Source: Pseudomonadota bacterium
GTDB lineage: Bacteria > Desulfobacterota > Syntrophobacteria > Syntrophobacterales > Syntrophobacteraceae
NCBI GenBank assembly: GCA_023442755.1
Contig: JAEZXS010000208.1
Span: 1-9,039, forward strand
Direction of reading: 5' to 3'
DNA: 9,039 nucleotides
Made by a program: the position numbers and the translations under genes
Notes under the pieces: generated by a model
Seen by the model: only the letters and a program-made list of their open reading frames with translations
The model's database searches: none
What the model was told of the DNA's origin: nothing
Shown: piece after piece, positions 1 to 8,143 of the stretch
Layout: the number at the start of each line of letters is the position of its first letter
Numbering within the stretch: the first letter of the stretch is position 1

Positions 1-603
1 ATGTATGAAGCCGCAATGATGAGGGGGGCGCCTTCTTTTCTGAGAGAAATGCTCGAAACGGGCGAGACCAAGAACCCCGTGATCATGCGCAGGGAATTGA
101 GCGTGCTGACTGAATACGAGGTGCTCAATCCCGTTCGAGAATACCTGCGCTGCTTCCCGGGCGACAAGCCCACGATCGAGGGGGAACTGTGCTGGCTCAA
201 GGTCCTTTATTCGCGCAGTCCGGACGCGGTTTGGAAACGTATTGCAGATGAACTGCGACGCTGTGGCGAGATGAAATCCGATGAAGAATTGTTCTCGAAA
301 TCGATCGAAAAAATGGTTAACGGGAAGATCGAAGCCGTCCTGCTGTTCATGAGAGAACACCCGGACGAATTGTTAAAACTGCCCGCAGATATGCTGGATC
401 CGATCTTTGATGAAATCATCGGAAGACCCCGGATATTGCGAAATCATTTCAAGTTCTTGGTCTGGCTGGAAAAACTATTTGGGGAACTTGCAGCTGCGGA
501 TGCAACCTCTTTCCAGCCGTTCAAGAGCAGACTCAGGCAAATCCTCAAAGAATTGGCGGCACCCGTCAAAAAGTCTTCCAAATCGAAAAAAGGCAAACGA
601 TGA
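1..603 (+). CDS. Unrecognised helical protein with lysine-rich tail (5' end possibly cut by window)
   Basis: I do not recognise this 200-residue product. It is open from the first base of the window. The ATG at position 1 may be internal to a longer gene, because no ribosome binding site can be seen upstream. The protein looks soluble and mostly alpha-helical, with no signal peptide or membrane segment. It has three scattered cysteines (about residues 51, 64 and 88). The last 14 residues form a basic Lys/Ser tail ending KSSKSKKGKR. Its stop codon overlaps the start of the J-like gene by four bases (ATGA at 600-603), so the two are very likely translated together and may act together. Since the partner resembles a J-domain protein, a role beside an Hsp70-like chaperone is possible, but this is inference from context only. 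The reading frame is well supported by length and by the coupled downstream start. Confidence 0.75.
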   Translation: MYEAAMMRGAPSFLREMLETGETKNPVIMRRELSVLTEYEVLNPVREYLRCFPGDKPTIEGELCWLKVLYSRSPDAVWKRIADELRRCGEMKSDEELFSKSIEKMVNGKIEAVLLFMREHPDELLKLPADMLDPIFDEIIGRPRILRNHFKFLVWLEKLFGELAAADATSFQPFKSRLRQILKELAAPVKKSSKSKKGKR

Positions 604-953
604 CAAGGGAAGATGCCCTCCAAAACCTGAATCTACCGTCCGATGCGGATCCGGAGGCCATCGAAAAGGCCTACTTTCGACTGGCCCGGCGGTATCCCCC
701 CGAGTTCAATCCCGACAAGTTCCGCATCATCGATGACAGCTATCGCCAGTTGACGTCGCTGCCGGCCATGATAGAAAAACTCCTGTCGCATTCGGTAAGC
801 GACGCAAAGCTTGACCCGGCCCTGCTTGCCTTCGATCCCGCCGCTCCGGATTCGAGCCTCGATCAGGCATTGAAGGAGATCAGAAAGATAGCCCTGACCG
901 AAAGGCTATGGAAGCCGCCTGAAGCCGCAAGACCTGGAAAGAGTAAGAAATAA
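600..953 (+). CDS. J-domain-like protein lacking the HPD motif
   Basis: This 117-residue protein has a J-like fold in its first 52 residues. Helix I is around residues 5-12. Helix II is around 18-31 and is basic (IEKAYFRLARRY). A loop follows, then helix III around 40-51. In a true J domain the loop begins HPD and triggers ATP hydrolysis by Hsp70/DnaK. Here residues 33-35 read Pro-Pro-Glu (YPPEFNPDKF), so the catalytic tripeptide is absent. The remaining 65 residues are acidic to neutral, match nothing I recognise, and end in a basic tail, GKSKK. The start is set by the ATGA overlap with the upstream gene, with AAAGG seven bases ahead. Known J-like proteins without HPD act as decoys, tethers or regulators rather than as co-chaperones. 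Whether that applies here is inference. Confidence 0.8.
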   Translation: MTREDALQNLNLPSDADPEAIEKAYFRLARRYPPEFNPDKFRIIDDSYRQLTSLPAMIEKLLSHSVSDAKLDPALLAFDPAAPDSSLDQALKEIRKIALTERLWKPPEAARPGKSKK

Positions 954-1102
954 GAAGCCCGCTAAACTCATGCTCTGATTACGCCTGATGGGCTTGACCC
1001 CATGCCGGGCCCGCTTATCGGCCGGCCCCCCGTGCCTGGCGATATGCCCTTGGGATAAAATTGCTGATGTATTGACTTCAAAACTTCTGTACGGAGAAGC
1101 AG
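954..1102 (+). promoter_or_regulatory. Intergenic region with weak terminator-like and promoter-like elements
   Basis: This 149-base gap separates the J-like gene from the next + strand gene. AAGCCC (955-960) can pair with GGGCTT (990-995), but the 29-base loop and lack of a T tract make it a poor terminator. A GC-rich stretch at about 1014-1032 can form several small hairpins. TAAAAT (1056-1061) resembles a -10 box but has no good -35 partner, so a promoter for the gene at 1103 is only a suggestion. Confidence 0.25.
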
Positions 1103-1681
1103 ATGCCATCCGATGTCACTGCCAAACTGATTAATGCCTTGAAACGGACCACCGATCGCATTGATGATTTCCTGGAGACAAACCGGGCGATTTTCGGTGA
1201 AATCGATCCGGCGCCTTTTGCTTACATGACATTTTGTTCTTTCCTGGTGGTGGCATCCTATGCTCCCGGAAAGGAACATTTTCCGGATACTTCGGTTGAA
1301 CGTGAAGGGCGTGATACGGAAGAGTTCAAAAAAATCATCGTTCAGGCGATCACCCATTCCGTGTTGCAGCGTCATGCAGGTGCGATTGAACTAATGCGGA
1401 GCGAGGCGGAGAAAGATGAGCACGCCGCCAGGACCGAGCAGCAGGTACAGACATTTGTTAATGAGAAGTATGCAGAATATTTCAGATACTTCCGGTTGGA
1501 TGTAGAACAGCTGGCAGATGGAAAGAGCCTGTATAGGAATCTTGCCACCGCTTTCATGAGAGATGTTCTGGCCGTGGAGTCGGACCCGTCGGAGAACGGA
1601 CCTGCGGTTGACAATGTGTCCTTCGGATTGTGCCTCTCGACCACTGTTTCCGGATTGCTGGCATTCTTTGAAAAGGACTGA
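1103..1681 (+). CDS. Unrecognised 192-residue soluble protein
   Basis: I do not recognise a family. The ATG at 1103 is well placed: GGAGA lies six bases upstream (about 1092-1096), and the frame is open for 192 codons to a TGA at 1679-1681. The product looks cytoplasmic and largely helical, with no signal peptide. There is a short hydrophobic stretch at residues 38-53 (FAYMTFCSFLVVASY) and another near the C-terminus (about 174-189). Neither is long or clean enough to call a membrane helix with confidence. Residues 100-130 are charged and could form a coiled coil (EAEKDEHAARTEQQ). A 149-base gap upstream and a hairpin downstream suggest a single-gene transcript. No functional claim can be made from sequence alone. 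Confidence 0.8.
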   Translation: MPSDVTAKLINALKRTTDRIDDFLETNRAIFGEIDPAPFAYMTFCSFLVVASYAPGKEHFPDTSVEREGRDTEEFKKIIVQAITHSVLQRHAGAIELMRSEAEKDEHAARTEQQVQTFVNEKYAEYFRYFRLDVEQLADGKSLYRNLATAFMRDVLAVESDPSENGPAVDNVSFGLCLSTTVSGLLAFFEKD

Positions 1682-1701
1682 ACCACTTTTAACAACACTG
1701 A

Positions 1702-1740
1702 AGGGTAGGCGGTCGTCGGAGACTTCGATGGCCTTACCCT
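1702..1740. terminator. Long hairpin in the convergent gene junction
   Basis: AGGGTAGGC (1702-1710) pairs with GCCTTACCCT (1731-1740) with one bulged T. The interior continues as a second stem, CGTCGGA (1714-1720) with TTCGATG (1724-1730, two G-T pairs), closed by a three-base loop. About 16 pairs form in all, just after the + strand gene ending at 1681 and just before the - strand gene ending at 1783. There is no U tract on either side, so it is not a textbook intrinsic terminator. Its position between converging genes supports a bidirectional terminator or mRNA end-protecting role. Confidence 0.4.
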
Positions 1741-1782
1741 GAGGGCCTTTGCCGCTGCAGCCCCCCTGAATGGTGCCGGGAA

Positions 1783-2586
1783 TCAGTTCGTGCTGTCCTG
1801 CCGGGGCTTTTCATCACCTTTTCCATGAGGCGCAGGCGAAAATGCGGGCGGGTAAGAACCTATTGCCAGGGGTAGTCTGTTGCTGCATTTTCGAGGGCGC
1901 CTCGTCAGACCGGCGCCCAGCAGTATTATTGCCATAGCCGAAACGGCCGCAATAACGATGAAACCGATGCTTTCCCGGAAAACCGATGCTGCGGAGCCGT
2001 CCATTTTGCTCCTCTCCTTTACCCGCTCGAGGTTCACCTTTATGGCTGTATCGAGCGCGGATACCGCTGCCGACAGGCTTGCAGGGTTTGTCTCCAGAGC
2101 TTGAACGGACATGCTGCTGTAGGTCTCGGGAGTTCCGCTCTTCTCATGCGCTCTCGCCAGTCGAACGAATTCCTCATGGTCGCTGCGCCACCTGTCGAGG
2201 GCGCGAACGAAGTTCATCCAGATGCGTCCCTCCTCAGGGGAGCGGGGCAATTTCTCATATGCTTCCCGCGACTTGCTGATGTTTCTTCCTGCCTCCTCAA
2301 ACTCAGAATGAATATCCTGGCGTTTTTTCTCGTCGATGTCAGCGGCGAGCAGCGCATTTTCGGCGGCATTGATGACCGCCATCAATTTCCCTATTTCGTA
2401 GAGGTATTGAATATCCTCAACTGGTGGAGAGCCGGCTTCGGCAAATACTTCCTCCGCGCCGTGCAGACCTCTTGTGCCGGATACCGCGCAGGCGACTAGG
2501 ACAACACCCAACGTTGCGATGATTTTTGTCAGCACATGGGAAAACTTCAAGGTGGCAGCTCCAGCCTTTCTCATCGCATTTTTCAT
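1783..2586 (-). CDS. Truncated methyl-accepting chemotaxis protein: membrane-anchored sensor module only
   Basis: This 267-residue product has the front end of a chemoreceptor. A membrane helix at about residues 20-38 is followed by a four-helix-bundle-type periplasmic sensor (about 50-205, including AVINAAENALL and the W/D-rich segment RIWMNFVRALDRWRSDHEEF). A second membrane helix lies at about 207-227. At the point where a HAMP domain should begin (LTRRPRK, 228-234) the protein turns into about 35 residues of proline- and basic-rich sequence and stops. The HAMP, methylation and CheA/CheW-binding signalling domains, usually a further 300 or so residues, are missing. I could not find them in other frames down to 1682. 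The start at 2586 is supported by AAGGA eight bases upstream. It is either a decayed receptor whose 3' part was deleted or a stand-alone sensor; I favour decay. It cannot signal to a flagellar motor by itself. Confidence 0.75.
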   Translation of the reverse strand: MKNAMRKAGAATLKFSHVLTKIIATLGVVLVACAVSGTRGLHGAEEVFAEAGSPPVEDIQYLYEIGKLMAVINAAENALLAADIDEKKRQDIHSEFEEAGRNISKSREAYEKLPRSPEEGRIWMNFVRALDRWRSDHEEFVRLARAHEKSGTPETYSSMSVQALETNPASLSAAVSALDTAIKVNLERVKERSKMDGSAASVFRESIGFIVIAAVSAMAIILLGAGLTRRPRKCSNRLPLAIGSYPPAFSPAPHGKGDEKPRQDSTN

Positions 2587-2662
2587 ATCCTGCTTCCTTC
2601 AATACTTCACAGCTGTTCGAATAAATCACCCCAAGCCGGTCCCGGATTGACATCTTCGAACG

Positions 2663-2670
2663 TTATCCGC
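2663..2670 (-). promoter_or_regulatory. Possible sigma-28-like -10 element upstream of the chemoreceptor remnant
   Basis: On the - strand this reads GCGGATAA, a 7/8 match to the flagellar sigma-28 -10 consensus GCCGATAA, about 75 bases before the chemoreceptor start. Chemoreceptor genes are often sigma-28 dependent. The -35 side is poor: the closest candidate, CGGAGTTT, is at the wrong spacing (13 rather than 11). This could easily be chance. Confidence 0.15.
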
Positions 2671-2695
2671 CTCACCATGAAGAAAACTCCGGTGT

Positions 2696-2733
2696 GAGGC
2701 AAAGCGCGCGTGGATTACAGTGCGCTTTGCCTC
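2696..2733 (-). terminator. Strong hairpin downstream of glutamate dehydrogenase
   Basis: GAGGCAAAGCGC (2696-2707) and GCGCTTTGCCTC (2722-2733) are perfectly complementary over 12 bases. The stem extends inward by two more pairs (one G-T) to leave a ten-base loop. It lies 46 bases beyond the glutamate dehydrogenase stop on the - strand. The - strand transcript continues ACACCGGAGTTTTCTTC, so there is a short U-rich stretch, but nine bases after the stem rather than directly at its foot. The best reading is an imperfect intrinsic terminator or 3'-end stabiliser for that gene. Confidence 0.55.
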
Positions 2734-2779
2734 GTCGGCTTGCCTCGCCAAAGGATGAACCACCTTGCGCAGTTGCGCC

Positions 2780-4039
2780 CTAAACCCAGCCGCGCAGCCT
2801 CATGGCTTCGACCACTCTTGCCACCGCAACCACATAGGCTGCCTTGCGCATATTTATGCCATGCCGTTCCGAGGTGGCGAGCACTTCGTGGTAGGCCCGG
2901 GTCATTCGCTTATCCAGTTTTTCATGAATCTCTTCTTCGTCCCAATAGTACATGCAGGCGTTCTGGACCATCTCGAAATAAGAAACGGTCACGCCGCCGG
3001 CGTTGCAGAGAAAGTCGGGAATGACGTGAATGCCCTTCCTGTAGAGAATATCGTCGGCTTCCGGTGTAGTGGGGCCGTTGGCCAGTTCTACGACGATCCT
3101 GGCCTTGATCCCGTCGGCGTTTCTATCCGTGACGGCGCCCTCAAGTGCAGCCAATACCAGGACATCCACATCGAGCGCCAGGAGTTCCTCGTTTGTCAGG
3201 CATTGAGTACCTTCACAGCTCAAGACCGATGAAGTCTTCCGTTTGTGCTCGCTCACCTTTCGAACACAGATGCCGTCCTTGCATGTGACCGCACCCCGCG
3301 AGTCACAAAGCGCCACCACCTTGCAGCCGAACATGGATTCGGCAAGGCTTGCCGCATAAGAGCCTGCATTACCGAATCCCTGGATTGCAACGGTTGCCCT
3401 GCTCAGATCCAGGCCAACTTTGCCGGCGGCTTCACGTAGCGCATACATGCCGCCTCTTGCCGTGGCGTCGCCGCGTCCCGGAGATCCGCCTATCGAGAGC
3501 GGTTTTCCCGTAATGACCCCGAACTGGTTCTTTCCTACAATCGACGAGTACTCGTCCACCATCCACGCCATTATCTGCGGATTTGTGTAGACATCGGGGG
3601 CGGGAATATCTTTGTCCGGGCCGATGAAAGAGCTTACGGCCTTGATATAGCTCCTGCTTATCCGTTCGAGTTCATGGATGGAGAGTTCTTTGGGATTGCA
3701 TATTACGCCTCCCTTCCCTCCGCCCAGGGGCAGGTCGAGCAGGGAGCATTTCCAGGTCATCCAGGCGGCAAGCGCCCGAACGGTATCTATGGTCTCTTCC
3801 GGATGGAACCTGATGCCGCCTTTGGTGGGTCCCTTGGCGTCGTTGTACTGGACCCGGAATCCCTGGAAGACTTTCGTTGTCCCGTCATCCATGCAGACGG
3901 GAAAATTCACATGGAACTCCCGCATCGGATGCAGGAGTACGTCACGGGTGCTCCTGCTCAGCTTGAGAATGTCCGCACAGTCATTGATCTGCCGTTGAGC
4001 TATCTCGAATGGATTGCTGTGATTGTTCGTGTCCGACAT
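2780..4039 (-). CDS. gdhA: Glutamate dehydrogenase, hexameric Glu/Leu/Phe/Val type
   Basis: It catalyses reversible oxidative deamination of glutamate to 2-oxoglutarate and ammonium with NAD(P), in the cytoplasm. The 419-residue length fits the small hexameric class. Visible residues: Lys73 in PTKGGIRFHP, Lys97 in MTWKCS, catalytic Lys109 in PLGGGKGG and catalytic Asp149 in IPAPDVYT. The spacings between these four (24, 12, 40) equal those I recall for the clostridial enzyme (K89, K113, K125, D165). Ser353 in VTVSYFE supports glutamate rather than leucine or valine as substrate. The nucleotide-binding fold has GFGNAG at 221-226. Asp246 after the second strand (ALCDSRG) leans toward NAD, but this is not decisive. 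GGAGG lies eleven bases before the ATG. TATAAG at 4109-4104 on the - strand is a possible -10 without a good -35. The gene appears monocistronic, with a strong hairpin downstream. Confidence 0.97.
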   Translation of the reverse strand: MSDTNNHSNPFEIAQRQINDCADILKLSRSTRDVLLHPMREFHVNFPVCMDDGTTKVFQGFRVQYNDAKGPTKGGIRFHPEETIDTVRALAAWMTWKCSLLDLPLGGGKGGVICNPKELSIHELERISRSYIKAVSSFIGPDKDIPAPDVYTNPQIMAWMVDEYSSIVGKNQFGVITGKPLSIGGSPGRGDATARGGMYALREAAGKVGLDLSRATVAIQGFGNAGSYAASLAESMFGCKVVALCDSRGAVTCKDGICVRKVSEHKRKTSSVLSCEGTQCLTNEELLALDVDVLVLAALEGAVTDRNADGIKARIVVELANGPTTPEADDILYRKGIHVIPDFLCNAGGVTVSYFEMVQNACMYYWDEEEIHEKLDKRMTRAYHEVLATSERHGINMRKAAYVVAVARVVEAMRLRGWV

Positions 4040-4816
4040 ACTTGCTTGTTCCTCCAGATTACGAATCAGAGCTGACGCTGTAACACTCTAAAGAACTTGA
4101 ATTCTTATAGGGGAAGCAGGGCCTGGCCCTTCGCGGTTTGTCAGTGTAACCGTGAGGTGCTTTGCCATGCTTCAGCGATCCCCTTCCCGGGAGGTTCCGG
4201 TGCCGATCGAGCCTTCACAAAGCCTTTTCGCGCAATCTATATGGATGCCGAGGAGATGGAGCTTCTCTAAGAGGCTGCTCCACTCAGCTACGGATGAAGT
4301 GCCTTCTGAAGCGGGTTCGCCTCTGAGGATTCCCTCTCGTAGCGCTGGTTTCTGAAGAACGTCCCGGATTTCCTCCAATAGGCTTTTCGCATCCCGCATC
4401 ACGCAGGCCGCAATACCTCGGAAATGCCTCAGTCTTGCGTTAGCGCGCCGGATTTCTTTATCCACGCACTCGGTTCGGCAATTCCTCGTTTCTCCACTTC
4501 TCATCCCGTAATTTCCCATTAGGCGATGCAATCAGCCTTCGGCACCAGGAGATTTCGCGGCCTATACCCGCAATGAGCGTGCCGTGGTGGGGAATGCGAA
4601 GAGATTTTCAGCTAAGGCATTAGTATAAAAGGGATTTATGGCTTGGGCCGGTTTGGGAACGCTATGCGGAAACGGGGGGCGCTGCTGATTCAGCACCAGT
4701 CGGAGAAGTCCCATGCATGCTGGAGAAAGCGAGAGGTGTTGGAAACACTTGAAAACATCGCCTGTGTTCAATATTTGAGCAGCCATGATGGAAATGCAGC
4801 AATAAGGGGAGAACGA
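4040..4816. other. Long gap between glutamate dehydrogenase and the response regulator
   Basis: These 777 bases hold only one doubtful small - strand ORF (4172-4519). At the left end AAGAA (4091-4095) and TTCTT (4102-4106) form a small inverted repeat next to the TATAAG-like box of the glutamate dehydrogenase gene. GTGTT-N3-AACAC (4737-4749) is a short hairpin about 70 bases past the response regulator stop; it lacks a U tract, so it is at best a weak terminator. On the + strand TATAAA (about 4623-4628) has no recognisable -35. I found no RNA gene, transposase fragment or sigma-54 promoter here. Confidence 0.5.
4172..4519 (-). CDS. Doubtful small hypothetical protein
   Basis: This is an open frame of 115 codons from the ATG at 4519; a second ATG at 4504 would give 110. 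No family is recognised. The product is basic at the N-terminus and has a charged helical centre (about residues 20-62, including RDAKSLLEEIRDVL). A second helix, SLLEKLHLLG, is followed by a short Gly/Ser/Thr-rich end. It contains five cysteines. No convincing ribosome binding site precedes either ATG. Codon third positions are moderately GC-rich, much like the neighbouring genes. In favour of a real gene are the - strand orientation shared with its neighbours, the helix-like residue pattern and the lack of any better explanation for the gap. Against it are the poor start context and lack of a recognised relative. Confidence 0.35.
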   Translation of the reverse strand: MGNYGMRSGETRNCRTECVDKEIRRANARLRHFRGIAACVMRDAKSLLEEIRDVLQKPALREGILRGEPASEGTSSVAEWSSLLEKLHLLGIHIDCAKRLCEGSIGTGTSREGDR

Positions 4817-6256
<1,440 letters not shown>

Positions 6257-6257
6257 C

Positions 6258-8102
6258 TTACCGCTTTCCTTCGGGTTGCACCGGAATAAACAGAGAAAAC
6301 GTAGCCCCCCTTCCGGGACCGCTCTTCACGCTGACCTGGCCGCCGTGTTTTTTGATTGTGCTGTAGACGATGGAGAGGCCGAGCCCTGTGCCGGTTGCTT
6401 TCGTGGTAAAAAACGGGTCAAAAAGGTTGGGAATGTTCCCATCCCTTATGCCCGGTCCCGTGTCGGCCACATCTATGCGGATGAACTCCCGCAACCGCCC
6501 CTCGACGGAAGCGGTATCGGTCCCGGCAGTTATGCTCAGTTCGCCGCCGGACCCCAAAGCTTCCAGTCCGTTCACCATGAGGTTCATAACGGCTTCCTCG
6601 AGCTGTTTCCTGTCTCCTCTGAACGGCGGCAGCGAATCCCCGATGCTTGTTTTGATGAGGGTTTCCTGCTGCCTGGCCCTCAGTCCCACCACCAGCAGGG
6701 TGTCCTCGATCAGTTCGCGGGCGTCCACCTGCACGAATACGGGAGCCTGGGGCCTTGCGAAATCTAGAAAACGATTGATCGTGGCTTCCATCCGGCTCAC
6801 CTGGTTCATCGCTACCCGGAAGTCCTCCTCGTATTCGGAGGAGATCTCCATCTCGTTTTCGATGGACTGCAGGAACATCTTCAGCGAAGTGAGAGGCGTT
6901 CGGATTTCGTGGGCGACACCGGCGGCAAGCTGGCCGAGAGACGCCAACTGCTGGGAGCGGACGGCCGCTTCATGTGTCTGTTTCAATCTCTCGTCGGTTT
7001 CCTTGAGTTCCGCCTCCCTGAGGACGACTCTTTCCTCGAGCCTTTGCTGGCGATCCTGGAGTTGCCTGGCCATTTCGCCGAAAGCATCGTACAGAAGCCC
7101 TATCTCGTCGCCTCGATCCCCCGGCTCGATATGCACCGTCTCGAATTCGCCCCTGGCAAGAGACTCGGCTGCCTTGCTCAGCTTTCGAATCGGGGTGGCC
7201 ACGTATCTCGAAAGCAGCCAGGCGGAAAAGAGCGCTCCAAGGCCGGATGTTGCGATAATGAGAATAAAGTGGCGTTTCAGTTCATGGACCGCGCGAAGAG
7301 CCTCATCTCTATCCTGCTCCACTACGAGGGTCCAATCGGTTCCGCCGACCCTCCTGGACGCTCCGATGACCTCGACGCCCCTGTAGTCGACGTAGGCGAT
7401 CCTGCGTTTTTGCGCGCCGAAGATCGTCTTGAAACTCTCAGACTGTGCAATATTTTCGTTCAGAATTCTTTCGGGTTCCTTGTGTGCGAGGAAAGTGCCC
7501 TCACGATTTACGAGATAACACTCACTGGTCTCGCCGAGCGTTACCCGCAGGATATCCGACAGAATGGCGCCGGTTCCGACGTACGCCCGCACAAACCCTG
7601 CCACATCACCGGATTCGTCAACCAGGGGAGCAGAAATGAGAAAATAGGATTCCCTGCGATCCGAGCTCAGGCAGATGTCGGACAGGTTGAGCCTGCCGGA
7701 CCCTCTCAGTACCGGCTGCGGTCCCGTGAATTTGGATTCCCGGCCGGCGGTGCTGCAGACGGTACCCCCTTCGAGAGTTTTTATCTCTATTTCGGCGTAT
7801 ACCTTGTATTTGCTTCTGACCAGGTTCAGGTAGGCGTTGATCTTCTTCCAATCCATCGACTTCAGGGTGGATGAGCCTGCCATCACTTCGAGATCGGCCA
7901 TCCGCTCGGAAATCCACCTCTCGAGCAAAGCAGCCTTATCCTCCGCCACATTCTCGATGTGGTTCGTGGCCATGTTGAGGATGAGTTCCTCAGCTCTCCA
8001 TATGGAAAGACCGCCGGCAGCGCAGAACGGCACGAGTCCGATCGCAAAGAAGAGCAGCATCAGTTTGGCCTGCAAATTGTTGATCGGGAGCATCCTGCGC
8101 AA
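6258..8102 (-). CDS. Membrane sensor histidine kinase, partner of the downstream NtrC-type regulator
   Basis: This 614-residue inner-membrane kinase has a first membrane helix at about 13-34 and a large periplasmic Cache-type sensor at about 36-275. The sensor shows SYFLISAPLVDESGDVAGFV and CYLVNREGTFLAHKEP, the latter typical of the membrane-proximal lobe. A second membrane helix spans about 278-299, followed by HAMP (about 297-350), a coiled coil (350-385), a HisKA domain with His398 (AHEIRTPL) and a HATPase domain. The HATPase shows N-box Asn507/Asn511 (AVMNLMVNGLEAL), DTGPGI (547-552), DPFFTTK (562-568) and GTGLGLSI (571-578). All catalytic boxes are intact. It autophosphorylates at His398 and passes phosphate to Asp54 of the regulator one base downstream. 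The sensed ligand is unknown; small acids or amino acids are common for this sensor type. The start is a TTG at 8102, chosen because GAGG lies seven bases upstream. An ATG at 8093 is the alternative but is 16 bases from that site. Confidence 0.96.
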   Translation of the reverse strand: MRRMLPINNLQAKLMLLFFAIGLVPFCAAGGLSIWRAEELILNMATNHIENVAEDKAALLERWISERMADLEVMAGSSTLKSMDWKKINAYLNLVRSKYKVYAEIEIKTLEGGTVCSTAGRESKFTGPQPVLRGSGRLNLSDICLSSDRRESYFLISAPLVDESGDVAGFVRAYVGTGAILSDILRVTLGETSECYLVNREGTFLAHKEPERILNENIAQSESFKTIFGAQKRRIAYVDYRGVEVIGASRRVGGTDWTLVVEQDRDEALRAVHELKRHFILIIATSGLGALFSAWLLSRYVATPIRKLSKAAESLARGEFETVHIEPGDRGDEIGLLYDAFGEMARQLQDRQQRLEERVVLREAELKETDERLKQTHEAAVRSQQLASLGQLAAGVAHEIRTPLTSLKMFLQSIENEMEISSEYEEDFRVAMNQVSRMEATINRFLDFARPQAPVFVQVDARELIEDTLLVVGLRARQQETLIKTSIGDSLPPFRGDRKQLEEAVMNLMVNGLEALGSGGELSITAGTDTASVEGRLREFIRIDVADTGPGIRDGNIPNLFDPFFTTKATGTGLGLSIVYSTIKKHGGQVSVKSGPGRGATFSLFIPVQPEGKR

Positions 8103-8143
8103 TCGATAACCTCAAAGACACTGAATTCGAGAGCCGGTTCCGA

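Noticed and set aside
1040..1070. Possible sigma-54 promoter (TGGGATAAAATTGC)
   Set aside because: The GG-to-GC spacing is nine bases rather than the required ten, and the -24 element is poor.
968..1698. Two - strand frames opposite the 192-residue protein
   Set aside because: The + strand frame has a good ribosome binding site and a full-length frame. The - strand frames have neither a good start nor a protein-like composition.
1682..1905. Search for the missing chemoreceptor signalling domain in other - strand frames
   Set aside because: All three frames contain stops and none resembles HAMP or the conserved hairpin tip, so a simple single frameshift does not explain the truncation.
1880..2499. 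+ strand frames opposite the chemoreceptor remnant
   Set aside because: The - strand shows two membrane helices and a recognisable sensor domain; the + products look like noise.
2417..2653. 78-codon - strand frame overlapping the chemoreceptor start
   Set aside because: It is out of frame with the sensor protein, lacks a ribosome binding site and shows no domain.
2765..4075. Several + strand frames across this stretch
   Set aside because: They are shadows of glutamate dehydrogenase, which is certain from its catalytic residues.
4562..4786. 74-codon - strand frame in the large gap
   Set aside because: It has a poor start context and no domain or helix pattern, and the composition is unremarkable. 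I cannot support it.
6370..7874. Two long + strand frames (338 and 321 codons)
   Set aside because: Both lie opposite the histidine kinase, which has every kinase box intact. The + products are low-complexity (Ser/Arg-rich) or featureless.
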